From assembly GCA_003552925.1 (NCBI GenBank), contig PUOX01000030.1:1-64000 (forward strand): a DNA stretch of 64,000 bases. Reading direction: 5' to 3'. Under the pieces are notes generated by a model, which was not told where the DNA came from, did not search any database, and worked only from the letters and a program-made list of their open reading frames with translations. Numbering within the stretch: the stretch's first letter is position 1; every line of letters begins with the position of its first letter. Both the position numbers and the translations under genes were made by a program. This document shows positions 8,569-16,982 of the stretch, piece by piece. This DNA comes from Mollicutes bacterium. Its GTDB lineage: Bacteria > Bacillota_I > Bacilli_A > Izemoplasmatales > Izemoplasmataceae.

Positions 8569-8772
8569 TCATTTCTTTTTGTCGAACTTACAGGTGTTGA
8601 CGCCAAAAATCTTGTAAATGCCGCACCAGCTAATCGATGCGGTGACGCCCAAAATCACGGCGGGAATCAAAAGCCAAAGCCAGGCGTTTTGTAAAATGGC
8701 GGCCAAAACGATGAGTACGATGGCGATGATGTAACGAATGGTTTGATCGACTTTTCCTACATTGCTTTTCAT
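8569..8772 (-). CDS. DUF2892 small membrane protein (YgaP C-terminal type)
   Basis: A 67-residue protein with two closely spaced membrane segments and a cytoplasmic tail with two cysteines (WCGIYKIFGVNTC). This is the pattern of DUF2892 inner-membrane proteins, which in YgaP are fused to a rhodanese. ATG 8772 follows AGAGG; a GTG three codons earlier is less likely. It lies 14 nt behind a CoA-disulfide-reductase-like gene. In other bacteria such oxidoreductases often occur with rhodanese/DUF2892 proteins, so a link to sulfane sulfur or thiol redox is plausible but not shown here. Confidence 0.8.
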   Translation of the reverse strand: MKSNVGKVDQTIRYIIAIVLIVLAAILQNAWLWLLIPAVILGVTASISWCGIYKIFGVNTCKFDKKK

Positions 8773-8786
8773 CTCATACACCTCTT

Positions 8787-10133
8787 TTATTGGTTGTTTT
8801 TTTCACACTTTATTTGGTTGCAGGCAATCTGCAAGGGGTCCCATACAGGAGAAAAGGGCGGAGTGTACGCCAAATCCATGTTGGAAAACTCCGTGACGTC
8901 CATCTTGGCGTGCAAGGCGGCGGCCATGACGTTGATGCGATGGGCGACGCCTTTTTCGCCGACCATCTGCGCGCCCAGAAGACGGCAGTTTTCCGGATTG
9001 AAGAAAACTTTGACCTTGATTTTTTTCATCCCCGGATAATAGCCCGCATGCGAAGGTGCGGTGATGGTCACGCTTTGGACGGGGATGCCTTCCCGCTTTG
9101 CCTCGGTTTCGTCAAGACCGGTCTTCGCCACTTCGAGCGAGAGCGCCTTGAGCACCGTCGAACCGACGACTCCGTTAAACCGTTTGTCGTCTCCGGCGAT
9201 TTGATGGGCGACGACGCGCCCGCACTTGTTGGCGTGCGTGCCGAGCGGAATGTAGGCGTTTTCCGCTTTGAGCCGATGCGGCACGCTCGCGCAGTCCCCG
9301 GCGGCGTAGATGGAAGAGACGTTGCTTTCCATGCGGTCGTTGACTTGGATGGCGCCGTTTTTGTGCCTTTTAACACCCGTATTGTCCAAAAACGACGTAT
9401 TGGGGGAAACACCGATGGCTTCGACAACCACATCGGCGTCGATGTTGGAAGCGTCGGTCACAACATTTAAGGTATCGCCGCTTTGTTTGTAGGCTTTGAG
9501 GGTTTCGCCGAGATGAAGCTTCACACCCGCTTCTTTCAAGGCCTCTTCCACGGTTTCGCCGATCTCCGCATCAAAGCCCGGTAGGACGCGGTGTTCGCGT
9601 TCGATGAGGAAAACCTCCTTGCCCATCTCGACCAGCGCTTCGGCGACTTCGACGCCGATGTATCCGGCGCCGACGACGGCCACTTTTTTGGAGCTTTCCT
9701 CATGAAGAGCCTTTTTGAGCCGTTTGGCGTCCTCTAACGTGTTGAGGACATGGATGTTTTTGCTTTCGCTTCCCGGGACGTCGAGGCGAATCGCCGACGC
9801 TCCGCTTGCCACAAGCAACGCGTCGTACGTTTCGTCGCGAAGGTTGTTGTCCGGGGTTCTGATTTGCACTTTCTTCTGCTCTGTGTCGACACCGACTACT
9901 TCGTGGTAGGTGTGGACGTTGATGCCGCGCTTTTGAAACTCCGCGGCGCTACGCGCGACCAAGGCGTCCGCATCTTTGATGACGTCGCTAAGATAGTAAG
10001 GCATGCCGCATGCTCCATAGCTCACATCCGGCCCCTTTTCGTATACGTCGATGGTCGCATCCGGACGCAATCGTTTCAATTTGCTTGCGGCGCTCATTCC
10101 GGCGGCCACGCCGCCGACAATCACAATGCGCAT
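8787..10133 (-). CDS. CoA-disulfide reductase / NADH oxidase-like flavoprotein
   Basis: A pyridine-nucleotide-disulfide oxidoreductase of 448 residues. It has an N-terminal FAD motif VGGVAAG, the single redox cysteine C42 in SYGACGMPYY (as in CoA-disulfide reductase and NADH oxidase), a second nucleotide-binding motif VVGAGYIG, the FAD motif YAAGDC and a C-terminal dimerisation domain ending in the typical YTPPFSPVWDP. Candidate reactions are reduction of CoA disulfide or persulfide, or of oxygen, with NAD(P)H. ATG 10133 has AGGAGG at 6 nt. It is the first gene of a two-gene operon with the DUF2892 protein, which favours the disulfide/persulfide role. Confidence 0.87.
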   Translation of the reverse strand: MRIVIVGGVAAGMSAASKLKRLRPDATIDVYEKGPDVSYGACGMPYYLSDVIKDADALVARSAAEFQKRGINVHTYHEVVGVDTEQKKVQIRTPDNNLRDETYDALLVASGASAIRLDVPGSESKNIHVLNTLEDAKRLKKALHEESSKKVAVVGAGYIGVEVAEALVEMGKEVFLIEREHRVLPGFDAEIGETVEEALKEAGVKLHLGETLKAYKQSGDTLNVVTDASNIDADVVVEAIGVSPNTSFLDNTGVKRHKNGAIQVNDRMESNVSSIYAAGDCASVPHRLKAENAYIPLGTHANKCGRVVAHQIAGDDKRFNGVVGSTVLKALSLEVAKTGLDETEAKREGIPVQSVTITAPSHAGYYPGMKKIKVKVFFNPENCRLLGAQMVGEKGVAHRINVMAAALHAKMDVTEFSNMDLAYTPPFSPVWDPLQIACNQIKCEKNNQ

Positions 10134-10152
10134 GGAATCCCTCCTTACTTTT

Positions 10153-10180
10153 ATTGTACCATACAAAGGTACTGTGCAAG
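10153..10180 (-). promoter_or_regulatory. promoter of the CoA-disulfide-reductase-like operon
   Basis: -10 TACAAT (10153-10158) with TTGCAC or CTTGCA 15-16 bp upstream. An inverted repeat GTACC-N7-GGTAC (10156-10172) overlaps the -10 and could be an operator. Confidence 0.45.
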
Positions 10181-10195
10181 CGATTTTCGCAAGAA

Positions 10196-10219
10196 AAAAC
10201 GTCCGAAATCGGACGTTTT
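10196..10219 (-). terminator. terminator of the first ABC exporter pair
   Basis: Ten-bp stem AAAACGTCCG / CGGACGTTTT with a 4-nt loop and trailing T on the minus strand. It overlaps the TAA stop of the ABC gene. Confidence 0.85.
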
Positions 10220-12038
10220 AGTTGATGAGTGCGGTTTCTTTGAACTGGTTGGTGTAAAGCTGGTAATAGTGGGCGCGGTTGTGCAAGAGTTCTTCGTGCG
10301 AACCGGCTTCGATGATTTTTCCGTGTTCGAGGACAAGGATTTTGTCCGCGTTGACTATCGTCGAGAGCCGGTGCGCGATGACAAAGGAAGTTCGTCCGCG
10401 CATGATCACTTCGATGGCTTTTTGGATTTTTTGCTCGGTCGCGGTGTCGACGGAGCTCGTGGCTTCGTCTAGGATGAGAATCGCCGGGTCTTTGATGAGG
10501 GCGCGGGCGAAACTGATGAGCTGCTTTTGGCCGACGCTCAAGCGCGAACCGCCTTCTTGCACCTCGGTGTCGTAGCCCTTTTCAAATGAGCTTATGAACT
10601 CGTGCGCGCCGACAAGTTTCGCAGCCTCGACGATTTCCTCTTCGCTGGCGTCAAGCTTGCCGTAGCGGATGTTTTCCCGGATGGTGCCGCTGAAGAGTTG
10701 CGGGGATTGCAGCACATAGCCCAAATTGCCGTGCAGCCAGCTCATGGAGCGTTCTTTATAGTCTTTGCCGTCGATGAGGATTTTCCCCTCGGTAGGCTCA
10801 TAAAACCGGCAAATCAGATTGACGATGGTGCTTTTCCCCGCGCCGGTGTGACCGACCAAAGCGACGGACTCGCCGGCCTTGACATGCAAGTTGAAGTCGT
10901 CTAAGACCTGTTCGCCTTTTTTGTATTTGAACGAGATGTTCTCAAACTTGACATCGCCATGCAAGGGCTCCCAGTTTTCCTTTTTCGGATTCAAGATGGT
11001 GCCGTAGCGTTCGATGACTTCCGGTGTGTCTTTGATGTCGGGGTCGGCGTCGATCAAGCTGACGACGCGCTCGGCGCTCGCTTGGGCTTGTTGGAAGTGG
11101 GCGATGGTGTTCGCAAGCTGCATGATCGGATCGAAAAACTGCGCGACGTAACTCACAAACACATACAAAAGCCCCACTTGGATGACCTGGTCGCGGACAT
11201 CGAGTCCGCCGAAGTAAAAGACCAGCGCCGTGGCGATCGCGGCGATGAACAAGATGGTCGGAAAATAGAGCCCCGCGAACATCGCCGCGCGAATCGAGTG
11301 CTTCTTCATCTTGGATGTGAGCATGTCGAAATCCTGGTAGTTGCTGTCTTCAAGCACGAGCGTTTTGGTGGTCTTCGCGCCGCCGATGCCTTCGTTGAAG
11401 GCCCCGGTGATTTTCGAGTTTTGCTTGCGGATGCTGCGGTAGGCTTTGAGGATTTTCTTGCGGAAATACAGACTCAAATACACAAGCACCGGCAGGACGC
11501 TTAATACAATCAAGGCCAGCTGCCAATGCAAAATGAGCATCACGACCGCAAGGCCGATCATCATCAAGCCGCCCCAAGTGATGTCGATAAGTCCCCAGGA
11601 GATCATGTCGGAAAGCTGGCGCGAGTCGCTCGTCATTCTTGCCATGATCCATCCGGCGGGCGTCCGGTCGTAATACGAAAAGGGAAGCTCTTGAAGCTTT
11701 TTGAACGCCTTTTGGCGGATGGTGTAGGCTAGGTGGTTTTGCACCTTTTCGGCAAAATAGATGAACGTGTAGACAAGCAGACCCATAAAGAGCATGAACA
11801 AGACATACACGCCGATGAACCACGGAAGCATCGTCAAGTCCTCGTTTTCGATGATGTAGTCGATTCCGTAACGGTTGATCAAAGGGTACGCCAAATCGGC
11901 GACGGCGAGAAAGACGCCGCACAGCACAACAATCACCGCGTAGCGACGCAGAGGTTTCATGAAGGAGAAGATTCTTTTCCACGTTTTCGTGTCAAATTCC
12001 TTTTTGGCGAACGTTTCTTCCTCAAAATGCTGCATCAT
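10218..12038 (-). CDS. ABC exporter, canonical half of heterodimer (YheH/BmrD type)
   Basis: A 606-residue half-transporter: six-helix membrane domain (about 30-320) then a nucleotide-binding domain. Walker A is GHTGAGKST, and Walker B LILDEATSSVD has the catalytic Glu. The signature is non-canonical (LSVGQ). The partner upstream has the reverse pattern, so together they form one active and one degenerate ATP site, as in BmrCD, LmrCD and TM287/288. ATG 12038 (or 12035) follows AAAGGAGG and lies inside the end of the upstream gene, so the two are translationally coupled. Likely drug or lipid export; the substrate is unknown. Confidence 0.92.
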   Translation of the reverse strand: MMQHFEEETFAKKEFDTKTWKRIFSFMKPLRRYAVIVVLCGVFLAVADLAYPLINRYGIDYIIENEDLTMLPWFIGVYVLFMLFMGLLVYTFIYFAEKVQNHLAYTIRQKAFKKLQELPFSYYDRTPAGWIMARMTSDSRQLSDMISWGLIDITWGGLMMIGLAVVMLILHWQLALIVLSVLPVLVYLSLYFRKKILKAYRSIRKQNSKITGAFNEGIGGAKTTKTLVLEDSNYQDFDMLTSKMKKHSIRAAMFAGLYFPTILFIAAIATALVFYFGGLDVRDQVIQVGLLYVFVSYVAQFFDPIMQLANTIAHFQQAQASAERVVSLIDADPDIKDTPEVIERYGTILNPKKENWEPLHGDVKFENISFKYKKGEQVLDDFNLHVKAGESVALVGHTGAGKSTIVNLICRFYEPTEGKILIDGKDYKERSMSWLHGNLGYVLQSPQLFSGTIRENIRYGKLDASEEEIVEAAKLVGAHEFISSFEKGYDTEVQEGGSRLSVGQKQLISFARALIKDPAILILDEATSSVDTATEQKIQKAIEVIMRGRTSFVIAHRLSTIVNADKILVLEHGKIIEAGSHEELLHNRAHYYQLYTNQFKETALIN

Positions 12039-13836
12039 CACCGCCTCCTTTCTTCGCTTCGAATTCTTGCGCGATTTTCGTTTGCTGATGATAGAGTTCC
12101 GCATAAAGGCCGTCTTCTTCCAAAAGCGTATCGTGCGTGCCTTGGGCGATGATTTCGCCGCGGTCGAGCACGATGATCTTGTCCGCTTCCATGGCGGTGG
12201 TGATGCGGTGGGTGATGATGAACACGGTTGTGTTTTGCCAATGCTTGTAAAGCGCTCTGCGGATTTGGATGTCGGTCTCGGTATCGACGGCGCTTAAGGA
12301 GTCGTCAAAAATCAAGACGGGTTTCGGGTCCAAAAGCATCCTGGCAATGGCGAGGCGTTGTTTTTGCCCGCCGCTCAGCGTGACGCCGCGTTCGCCCACA
12401 AGGGTGTCGTACCCGGCTTCGAAATCTTCGATGTCGTCGTGGACTCTCGCAATGTTGGCGGCGTCGATGATGCGTTCTTTGGGGACGTCGCGTTTGATGA
12501 TGCCGATATTGTCGTAAACACTTTTCGAATACAAGAACGGTTCTTGCAAAACGATGCCGACGTTTTTACGAAGATGCTTTTTATTGATGGTGCGGATGTC
12601 GTGGCCGTCGAACATTATCCGCCCTTGTTGATTGTCAAGCAATCGGACCATCAAATTCATCAGCGTACTTTTACCGCTTCCGGTCTTGCCGATGACGGCC
12701 AAGGTTTCTCCGGCCTCCACTTCAAAACTGACATTCTTAAGGAGCGGCTTGTTGTCGTCGACGAATTGAAAGCCGACGTTGTCAAACGTAATCTGCCCCT
12801 TGATTTCAGGCTTAAAATCCGAATCGTCGTCGTGTTCGCTACGTTCGGCCATAATTTCGTCAATCCTGTCCAAAGCGACGGTGGTCTTTCCAAAATCGCC
12901 AACGATTCGGCCAAGCTGCCGCAGCGGCCAAACAATCAAACCGAGCAGGCTCAAAAACGCGATGAACTGTCCCGTGTCAAGCGTTCCGTTCACGGCGAAA
13001 TAAATCCCAAACGATGCGGTCAACGCGTATTGCGCGAAAATCAGCAAGTCGGTCCCGCCCCAGAAAAACGCCATGACACGTGTCAGTCTCATGCTTTCGT
13101 CGCGGAATTTCGTCGACGTTTCGTCGAATTTCTCCATTTCAAATTGCTCGTTCGCAAACGCCTTGACGACACGATTTCCGGTAACGTTTTCCTGGACCGC
13201 GGTCGTCATCTCGCCCTCTGCTTCTTCAACGCGCTGAAAGATTTTTCGCACGTAAGTGAAATACACCAGCGCGCTGATAAAGATGATGGGGGCCATCGCC
13301 AGTGATATCATTGTCATCCGCGGGTTCATCCGCGTCATCTGATACACCGCGAACACCATCAAAAACAAAAGCCTCAGCACATCGATCAGCTGTTCGCCGA
13401 TGAAACGGCGGTAAGTGTCGACGTCGGTTGTCGTCCTTTGAATCAAATCGCCGGTGTCGGCTTGCGAATGGTACGTGAACGACAAATTTTGCAACCGGTC
13501 GTAAAGGGTGTTGCGCATATTGTAGGCGGTGCGTTCGGTGAACACCGCAAAGATGACGCGTTCGACAAACACAAACGTCAAGCGGAAGAGCGCAAAGCCC
13601 ACCGAAAAAATCGCCACGAGCAGCAGTTGACGCTGCACGGTGTCGGCCATCAGCCAATCCGCGACGAATTGCGGAAGCGCCGAAGGCCTGCCCGCGAAAA
13701 CAGTGTCGACAATGTGCTGCACAAAAAGCGGCGTCAGCGTCCTAAAATATTGCAAGAAGAAAAGCAGCAGCATGCCGATGATGTATAGATGCAACTGTCC
13801 TTTCATCCATTTAGTGAATTGTTTGAGTCGTTTCAT
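12022..13836 (-). CDS. ABC exporter, degenerate-site half of heterodimer (YheI/BmrC type)
   Basis: A 604-residue half-transporter with Walker A GKTGSGKST, intact signature LSGGQ and Walker B LIFDDSLSAVD, in which Asp replaces the catalytic Glu. The H-loop His is present (ITHRITT). This is the catalytically impaired subunit of a heterodimeric exporter. It is the first structural gene after a leader with a small ORF and an intrinsic terminator, an arrangement known to control bmrCD in Bacillus subtilis. ATG 13836 has AGAGGTG upstream. Confidence 0.92.
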   Translation of the reverse strand: MKRLKQFTKWMKGQLHLYIIGMLLLFFLQYFRTLTPLFVQHIVDTVFAGRPSALPQFVADWLMADTVQRQLLLVAIFSVGFALFRLTFVFVERVIFAVFTERTAYNMRNTLYDRLQNLSFTYHSQADTGDLIQRTTTDVDTYRRFIGEQLIDVLRLLFLMVFAVYQMTRMNPRMTMISLAMAPIIFISALVYFTYVRKIFQRVEEAEGEMTTAVQENVTGNRVVKAFANEQFEMEKFDETSTKFRDESMRLTRVMAFFWGGTDLLIFAQYALTASFGIYFAVNGTLDTGQFIAFLSLLGLIVWPLRQLGRIVGDFGKTTVALDRIDEIMAERSEHDDDSDFKPEIKGQITFDNVGFQFVDDNKPLLKNVSFEVEAGETLAVIGKTGSGKSTLMNLMVRLLDNQQGRIMFDGHDIRTINKKHLRKNVGIVLQEPFLYSKSVYDNIGIIKRDVPKERIIDAANIARVHDDIEDFEAGYDTLVGERGVTLSGGQKQRLAIARMLLDPKPVLIFDDSLSAVDTETDIQIRRALYKHWQNTTVFIITHRITTAMEADKIIVLDRGEIIAQGTHDTLLEEDGLYAELYHQQTKIAQEFEAKKGGGDDAAF

Positions 13837-13867
13837 GATGTCTCACCTCTTCGTGGTTCGATCCAAT

Positions 13868-13905
13868 AAAAAAACGCCCCTTCTATCCAACGATAAAAGG
13901 TGGCG
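13868..13905 (-). terminator. leader attenuator upstream of the ABC exporter pair
   Basis: On the minus strand a 13-bp stem (CGCC, one bulged A, CCTTTTATC / GATAGAAGG, GGCG, one G-U pair) with loop GTTG runs into seven T, about 30 bases before the ABC start codon. It sits in the leader, so it must be read through for expression. Upstream CTATCCA (13962-13968) can pair with TGGATAG (13883-13889) of the 3' arm and loop, and AGGGTG (13949-13954) with CACCTT of the 5' arm. Confidence 0.75.
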
Positions 13906-13940
13906 CGAAAAGATTGCGGCATGACGGGGTTAGCGCATGC

Positions 13941-14018
13941 TCAAAATGCACCCTCAAAAGATGGATAGTACGTCGTATTCGGTTGTGCCTTTTTAGGACG
14001 AATGTTCCATACAGTCAT
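13941..14018 (-). CDS. candidate leader peptide of the ABC exporter operon
   Basis: A 25-residue ORF (MTVWNIRPKK... ending YYPSFEGAF, TGA stop) lies between the operon promoter and the attenuator. A weak GCGGTGA ribosome site sits before ATG 14018; an alternative ATG at 14036 would give 31 residues but has no ribosome site. Its last codons contain both segments able to pair with the terminator arms, so ribosome position on this ORF would decide termination. That is the logic of the BmrB leader in B. subtilis. I infer the regulatory role from position and pairing, not from sequence similarity. Confidence 0.6.
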   Translation of the reverse strand: MTVWNIRPKKAQPNTTYYPSFEGAF

Positions 14019-14058
14019 GGCAATCACCGCTTTCATTGAATGTGTGTCGCACAAAAAA

Positions 14059-14087
14059 AGTCTATCACATCTTTTGTGAAATGTAAA
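14059..14087 (-). promoter_or_regulatory. promoter of the leader/ABC operon with internal inverted repeat
   Basis: -35 TTTACA (14082-14087), 17-bp spacer, extended -10 TGATAGACT (hexamer 14059-14064). The spacer holds a perfect inverted repeat TCACA-N5-TGTGA (14065-14079), a possible operator. The stretch 13837-14104 otherwise holds only the leader peptide and attenuator. Confidence 0.6.
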
Positions 14088-14104
14088 CACAATAATCGAA
14101 AAAA

Positions 14105-14126
14105 AGCCCTGTTGTGCGACAGGGCT
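14105..14126 (-). terminator. terminator of the soluble GGDEF gene
   Basis: Eight-bp stem AGCCCTGT / ACAGGGCT, 6-nt loop, then a T run on the minus strand. It overlaps the TAG stop. Confidence 0.85.
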
Positions 14127-15039
14127 ATTTTTTGTAGACAACGTTTCCTTTTCCATTGCGTTTGGCTTCGTACATCGCCTCGTCGCTTATTTGCAGGAGC
14201 GTATCAAAATCCATGCAGTTGCTGTCTAGAGGAATGACGCCGATAGAAGCCGTAAGATGGACGGTGCAAGGTCCCAATTCGATGTTTTGAAACTTCTTAG
14301 TCAAATCACGGGCAAACTCCAAGGCTTCTTTATGCGAGTCCGTCCGCATGACGACAAAGAATTCATCGCCGCCGATGCGGTAAAAGCGAAGGCTTTTTCG
14401 TTGATGTTTTTTCAGCCGTTTCGCCACCTTTTCGAGCGCGCGGTCTCCGTAATAGTGCCCGTATAGGTCGTTGATTTCTTTGAAGTCGTCCATGTCGATG
14501 AACATCGCGTAATGCTTCGCGTTTGTCTTCAGTCGCATGATGTGCTGTCTCAAGGCTTCGCGGTTGTAAAGGCCGGTAGGGTCGTCGGTGTGGGCGGTTT
14601 TGTAGAGTGTCATGCTGAAAGGTTCGTTTTCGTGGATGTGGACCACTTCGCCGCCAAACGCATCAAATCCTTCGTTCGTCTTGCCTAAAGGGTACACTCT
14701 CACCAACAACCATAAAGGAGCGTCTTCTCTTTTAATCGGCAACAAAAAGACATTGGTCGACGCTTCGGGGTGAAAGTTTCTTTTTAAATGTCGGAGGTAA
14801 TCTTCGGTGCCCAAGATTTCGGTAAAAATGGTGTCAAGATCTATTCGTTGTTGGAATTCACTGCATGTAAAGGAGGCCTGCGAAGGCAACCCGATTGCCC
14901 GTGGCTCACCCCTGACGACATGAACAACCATCTCATCTTTCTTTTGAATCGCCAAAAACTGCAAAAAACGCGAATCTTCGGAGATGGTCGCCCGGCCACC
15001 GACCACCGTTTTCTTTAGCTGTTCTAAAGTTTTGCTCAT
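14125..15039 (-). CDS. cytoplasmic GGDEF protein (putative diguanylate cyclase)
   Basis: A 304-residue protein without membrane segments. The N-terminal half (about 20-140) has a PAS-like sensor fold with no clear ligand motif. The C-terminal GGDEF domain (about 150-304) has intact RIGGDEFF and the upstream Asp-rich metal site (FIDMDDFKEIND), so it can be an active diguanylate cyclase. No RxxD inhibitory-site motif is obvious. ATG 15039 is preceded by GGGGGAT. It is transcribed alone from a clear promoter and ends in a terminator. Confidence 0.88.
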   Translation of the reverse strand: MSKTLEQLKKTVVGGRATISEDSRFLQFLAIQKKDEMVVHVVRGEPRAIGLPSQASFTCSEFQQRIDLDTIFTEILGTEDYLRHLKRNFHPEASTNVFLLPIKREDAPLWLLVRVYPLGKTNEGFDAFGGEVVHIHENEPFSMTLYKTAHTDDPTGLYNREALRQHIMRLKTNAKHYAMFIDMDDFKEINDLYGHYYGDRALEKVAKRLKKHQRKSLRFYRIGGDEFFVVMRTDSHKEALEFARDLTKKFQNIELGPCTVHLTASIGVIPLDSNCMDFDTLLQISDEAMYEAKRNGKGNVVYKK

Positions 15040-15073
15040 TGCCTATCCCCCACGTAGTGTATCAAATTAGTAT

Positions 15074-15102
15074 AGTATAGCGCACAATAAGCATAATTGC
15101 AA
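15074..15102 (-). promoter_or_regulatory. promoter of the soluble GGDEF gene
   Basis: -35 TTGCAA (15097-15102), 17-bp spacer, -10 TATACT (15074-15079) on the minus strand, about 35 bases before the start codon. Confidence 0.6.
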
Positions 15103-15113
15103 ATCGTCGCAGT

Positions 15114-16982
15114 TTACTCGAATTGTGCTTGATAAAGATTGTAGTAAAAACCTTTTTGCTCGAGCAAGCTTTCATGGGTGCCGGTTTCGATCAAGCGTCC
15201 TTGGTGGATGACAAGAATCTTGTCCGCCTTTTGGATGGTCTGCAGACGGTGGGCAATGACGATGCTTGTCCTACCTTCCATCAACAAATTCATGCTTTTT
15301 TGGATTTTGGCCTCGGTGCGGGTGTCGACGTTGGAAGTGGCTTCGTCCAAAATCAGCAAGTCCGGGTTCGAAAGAATGCTGCGGGCGATGCTGATAAGCT
15401 GCCGTTCGCCCTGGGAGAAGTTTTGCCCGCCTTCATGAATCTCGGTGTCGTAGCCTTTGGGCAGCTTGACGATGAAATCATGCGCGCCGGAGAGTTTGCT
15501 TGCGCGCAGCACCTCTTCTTCGGTGGCGGAAAAATCGCCGTAGTGGATGTTGTCGAAAACGCTGCCTTTGAACAGTTGCGTGTCTTGCAACACGACGCCG
15601 ATTTTCTTGCGAAGTTCGTCGCGTTTCATGTCGCGGATGTCGACGCCGTCAAGCTTGATGGTGCCCGAGAGCACATCGTAAAAACGATTGATGAGCTTGA
15701 TGGTGGTGGTTTTTCCGCCGCCTGTTGGACCGACGATGGCGATCAGTTCGCCTTTTTGGGCTTTGAAGGTGACATCGCGGAGCACCAACACGTTTTCGTC
15801 ATAGCCGAAATTCACATCGTCGAACTCGATCTCGCCGTTCAAAGAATCCACGGATATCTCACCGTCGCTTGCGTATTCGCTGTCGGCATCGATGATTTCA
15901 AACACGCGTTCCGCGCCCGCTACGCCCTGCATGAGCGCGTTGAAAAGCTGTGCGAGGTTGCTGATGGGCATGATGAACTGGCGCGAATACTGCGAGACGC
16001 CGGCGATTTGTCCGATGGTTAGAACTCCCGTGGGCAAATACAGATAGAGGAGCGCGCCGACGCCGACGACGCTTAGGAAAATCAAGTTGTTCATAAAATG
16101 GATGAACGGCCAAATGAGCCCCGAATAGAATTGCGCCATGAAGCCCGCTTTTTTCAGTTTGTCGTTTTCAATGCGAAAATCTTCGATGAACGGCTCTTCT
16201 TGGTTGTATAGTTTCACCGTCTTAAGTCCGGAGACGTTTTCTTCGATGATGCCGTTGAGGCTCGCGAGATGGATTTGCTGTTCTTTGAAGCCTTTGCGCG
16301 TCTTTTTGGAAATCTTCACCGTGAACAGCACCATCAGCGGAATGAAAGCCACCACGATGAGCGCAAGCATCCAGTTCAGGTAAAACATGAACACAAAGGC
16401 GCCGAGGATGACGATGGAAGAGTTCAAAACTTCCAACACGGTTTGACCGAGAGAGTTGCTGATGAGTTCGACGTCGTTGGAGATGCGGCTGACGATGTCG
16501 CCGCTGCCGAGCTTGTCGTAATAGGAGACGGGGGTCTTCATCAACTTGCCAAACGCGTCGCTACGCAGTTTTTTGACCACTTTTTGCGACACGCGCGCCA
16601 TCAAGAATCTTGAGAGGAACCGCACCATGCTGTTGATTAAGGCCAAAAAGACGATGATCAAACCGATACGGTAGACGCCCTCGAAATCGAAGACCAAAAT
16701 GTAATCGTCGAGCGCGACGCTGAAAAGAATCGGCACCAGCAAAAACATGAGCGTAGAAACGACCAACGCGAGGAAAATAAAAATCAACGCGAAGCGATAG
16801 GCGCCCATGTACGAAAGCAAGCGGAACACCGTTTGGCGGATGTTTTTCGGTTTCGCGCCGACCGGAGGGCCGCCGCGCATGCGGCCGCCTCTTCTTGGCG
16901 CATGCGTTGGTGAAGTCGGGTCGATTTTCTTTTTCAGTTTTTCGTTAAGTTCCCGTTTGGTAAGAATCTTCGAATCGCTCAC
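15114..16982 (-). CDS. ABC exporter, canonical half of the TetR-linked heterodimer
   Basis: A 622-residue half-transporter. An N-terminal extension rich in Arg/Gly/Pro (about 20-45) precedes the membrane domain. Walker A is GPTGGGKTT, Walker B LLILDEATSNVD is catalytic, the signature is non-canonical (FSQGE), and the H-loop His is present. I placed the start at GTG 16982, which has AGGAGG at 8 nt; an earlier GTG at 16991 touches the ribosome site and cannot use it. It overlaps the upstream ABC gene by about 38 nt, implying coupling. Third gene of tetR-ABC-ABC. Confidence 0.9.
   Translation of the reverse strand: MSDSKILTKRELNEKLKKKIDPTSPTHAPRRGGRMRGGPPVGAKPKNIRQTVFRLLSYMGAYRFALIFIFLALVVSTLMFLLVPILFSVALDDYILVFDFEGVYRIGLIIVFLALINSMVRFLSRFLMARVSQKVVKKLRSDAFGKLMKTPVSYYDKLGSGDIVSRISNDVELISNSLGQTVLEVLNSSIVILGAFVFMFYLNWMLALIVVAFIPLMVLFTVKISKKTRKGFKEQQIHLASLNGIIEENVSGLKTVKLYNQEEPFIEDFRIENDKLKKAGFMAQFYSGLIWPFIHFMNNLIFLSVVGVGALLYLYLPTGVLTIGQIAGVSQYSRQFIMPISNLAQLFNALMQGVAGAERVFEIIDADSEYASDGEISVDSLNGEIEFDDVNFGYDENVLVLRDVTFKAQKGELIAIVGPTGGGKTTTIKLINRFYDVLSGTIKLDGVDIRDMKRDELRKKIGVVLQDTQLFKGSVFDNIHYGDFSATEEEVLRASKLSGAHDFIVKLPKGYDTEIHEGGQNFSQGERQLISIARSILSNPDLLILDEATSNVDTRTEAKIQKSMNLLMEGRTSIVIAHRLQTIQKADKILVIHQGRLIETGTHESLLEQKGFYYNLYQAQFE

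Noticed and set aside
13891-13912. T-box-like string (GGTGG followed by CGCG) on the plus strand
   Set aside because: No plus-strand gene follows, no specifier stem is visible, and the bases are better explained as one arm of the minus-strand attenuator.
13941-14156. 71-codon minus-strand ORF read in full
   Set aside because: Its first 40 codons run through the terminator of the GGDEF gene and the ABC promoter; only the last 25-31 codons can be transcribed as a leader peptide.
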